From Morganella psychrotolerans (GTDB lineage: Bacteria > Pseudomonadota > Gammaproteobacteria > Enterobacterales > Enterobacteriaceae): a DNA stretch of 64,000 nt. Within the stretch, counting starts at the first letter, position 1. Each line of letters opens with the position of its first letter. A program made the position numbers and the translations under genes. Below, in pieces: positions 63,712 through 64,000 of this stretch. The stretch covers positions 87,505-151,504 of the forward strand of contig NZ_LZEW01000033.1 in assembly GCF_001676155.1 (NCBI RefSeq), in the 5' to 3' direction. The notes under the pieces are model-generated. The model saw nothing but the letters and a program-made list of their open reading frames with translations, was not told where the DNA came from and ran no database searches.

Positions 63712-64000
63712 ACCGCAGGCTCCTTCATCTTAAAGGGTTCATTGATCGGGTAATTCGGCGAACCATAGCTGGCACAGGATGTTGTCACTTTTACCTGGTG
63801 ACAAGGTAGAAAATGAACATCTAAACTACAGACCTTTTCTTCGTATTCAGGGATTGGTACAGTAATTTCATGAGATATACTTAATTTATCTATCTCTGCA
63901 CTCCAGAGATCATACGCCTCCACCTCATCATAATCTGGTCTTCGTGATAATTTACTTTTATCCAGGCTTTCCCATTTTACTCTGGCAACCAGATGTGGTG
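63699..64000 (-). CDS. Partial gene upstream of the Tle1-like effector, candidate immunity or accessory protein
   Basis: The reading frame is open to the right edge, so only the last 99 residues are seen. They read as a soluble beta-rich domain with HLVARVKWESLDKSKLSRR, EEKVCSLDVHFLPCHQVKV, and a tail ending EPAVCPK. Three or four cysteines suggest a periplasmic location. It overlaps the effector start (ATGTCCAAAATAA), a common arrangement for Tle effectors and their Tli-type immunity or DUF3304-type partners. That assignment is from context and weak resemblance only. Confidence 0.5.
   Translation of the reverse strand, partial: PHLVARVKWESLDKSKLSRRPDYDEVEAYDLWSAEIDKLSISHEITVPIPEYEEKVCSLDVHFLPCHQVKVTTSCASYGSPNYPINEPFKMKEPAVCPK

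Overview
The window looks like chromosome of an Enterobacterales bacterium, most likely Morganella. The core genes translate to close relatives of E. coli proteins (RpoD, Dxs, ThiI, SecD, RdgC). Base composition is near 50% G+C, which suits Morganella better than Proteus or Providencia, and the intergenic repeats are ERIC-like. Genus is an inference from gene content and composition; no search was run.

Layout: 1-3060 carries the end of yajR, then yajQ and panE-yajL. 3140-4843 is a DUF4153 membrane protein. 5124-9928 holds thiI and, divergently, xseB-ispA-dxs. 10021-19438 is a long leftward block: queA, tgt, yajC, secD, secF, nrdR, ribD, ribE, nusB, thiL. Next come acpH, a 2-Cys peroxiredoxin with an OxyR-like box, brnQ, phoBR with a Pho box, and sbcDC (to 29990). 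30188-34746 is more mixed: a nitroreductase-like gene, mak, rdgC, and a DAPG-hydrolase-like gene divergent from a TetR regulator around a clear palindromic operator; ERIC-like repeats lie around mak. 34783-40004 carries selenium-related yedF/yedE and hydrogenase maturation hypB-hypD-hypE, with a structured leader and a terminator before yedE. 40255-47919 is core again: uppP, folB, plsY, tsaD, and the macromolecular synthesis operon rpsU-dnaG-rpoD, followed by tRNA-Ile2 (CAU). From 48400 to the right edge there is an unknown protein and part of a type VI secretion cluster read leftwards: a candidate immunity or accessory gene (partial), a Tle1-like phospholipase effector, an unknown membrane protein, tssM, a lipoprotein, tssA, tssF, tssG, tssJ, tssE and a VasL-type protein.

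The most important observation for any user is that ten otherwise well-conserved or coherent reading frames are broken by single-base length changes. Nine genes carry extra bases in A/T runs of 7-9 (one of them twice) and ribD lacks one A. In every case correcting the run by one base gives a full-length protein, often exactly the expected length. Because dxs and ribD are normally indispensable, most of these are probably base-calling errors in homopolymers; a mutator strain is the alternative. These genes are listed as pseudogenes in type but described as probably intact.

The less explained items are the structured element and premature terminator ahead of yedE, the hyp set lacking hypA and hypC, the unknown membrane protein translationally coupled to tssM, and the 249-residue unknown protein between tRNA-Ile2 and the type VI cluster.
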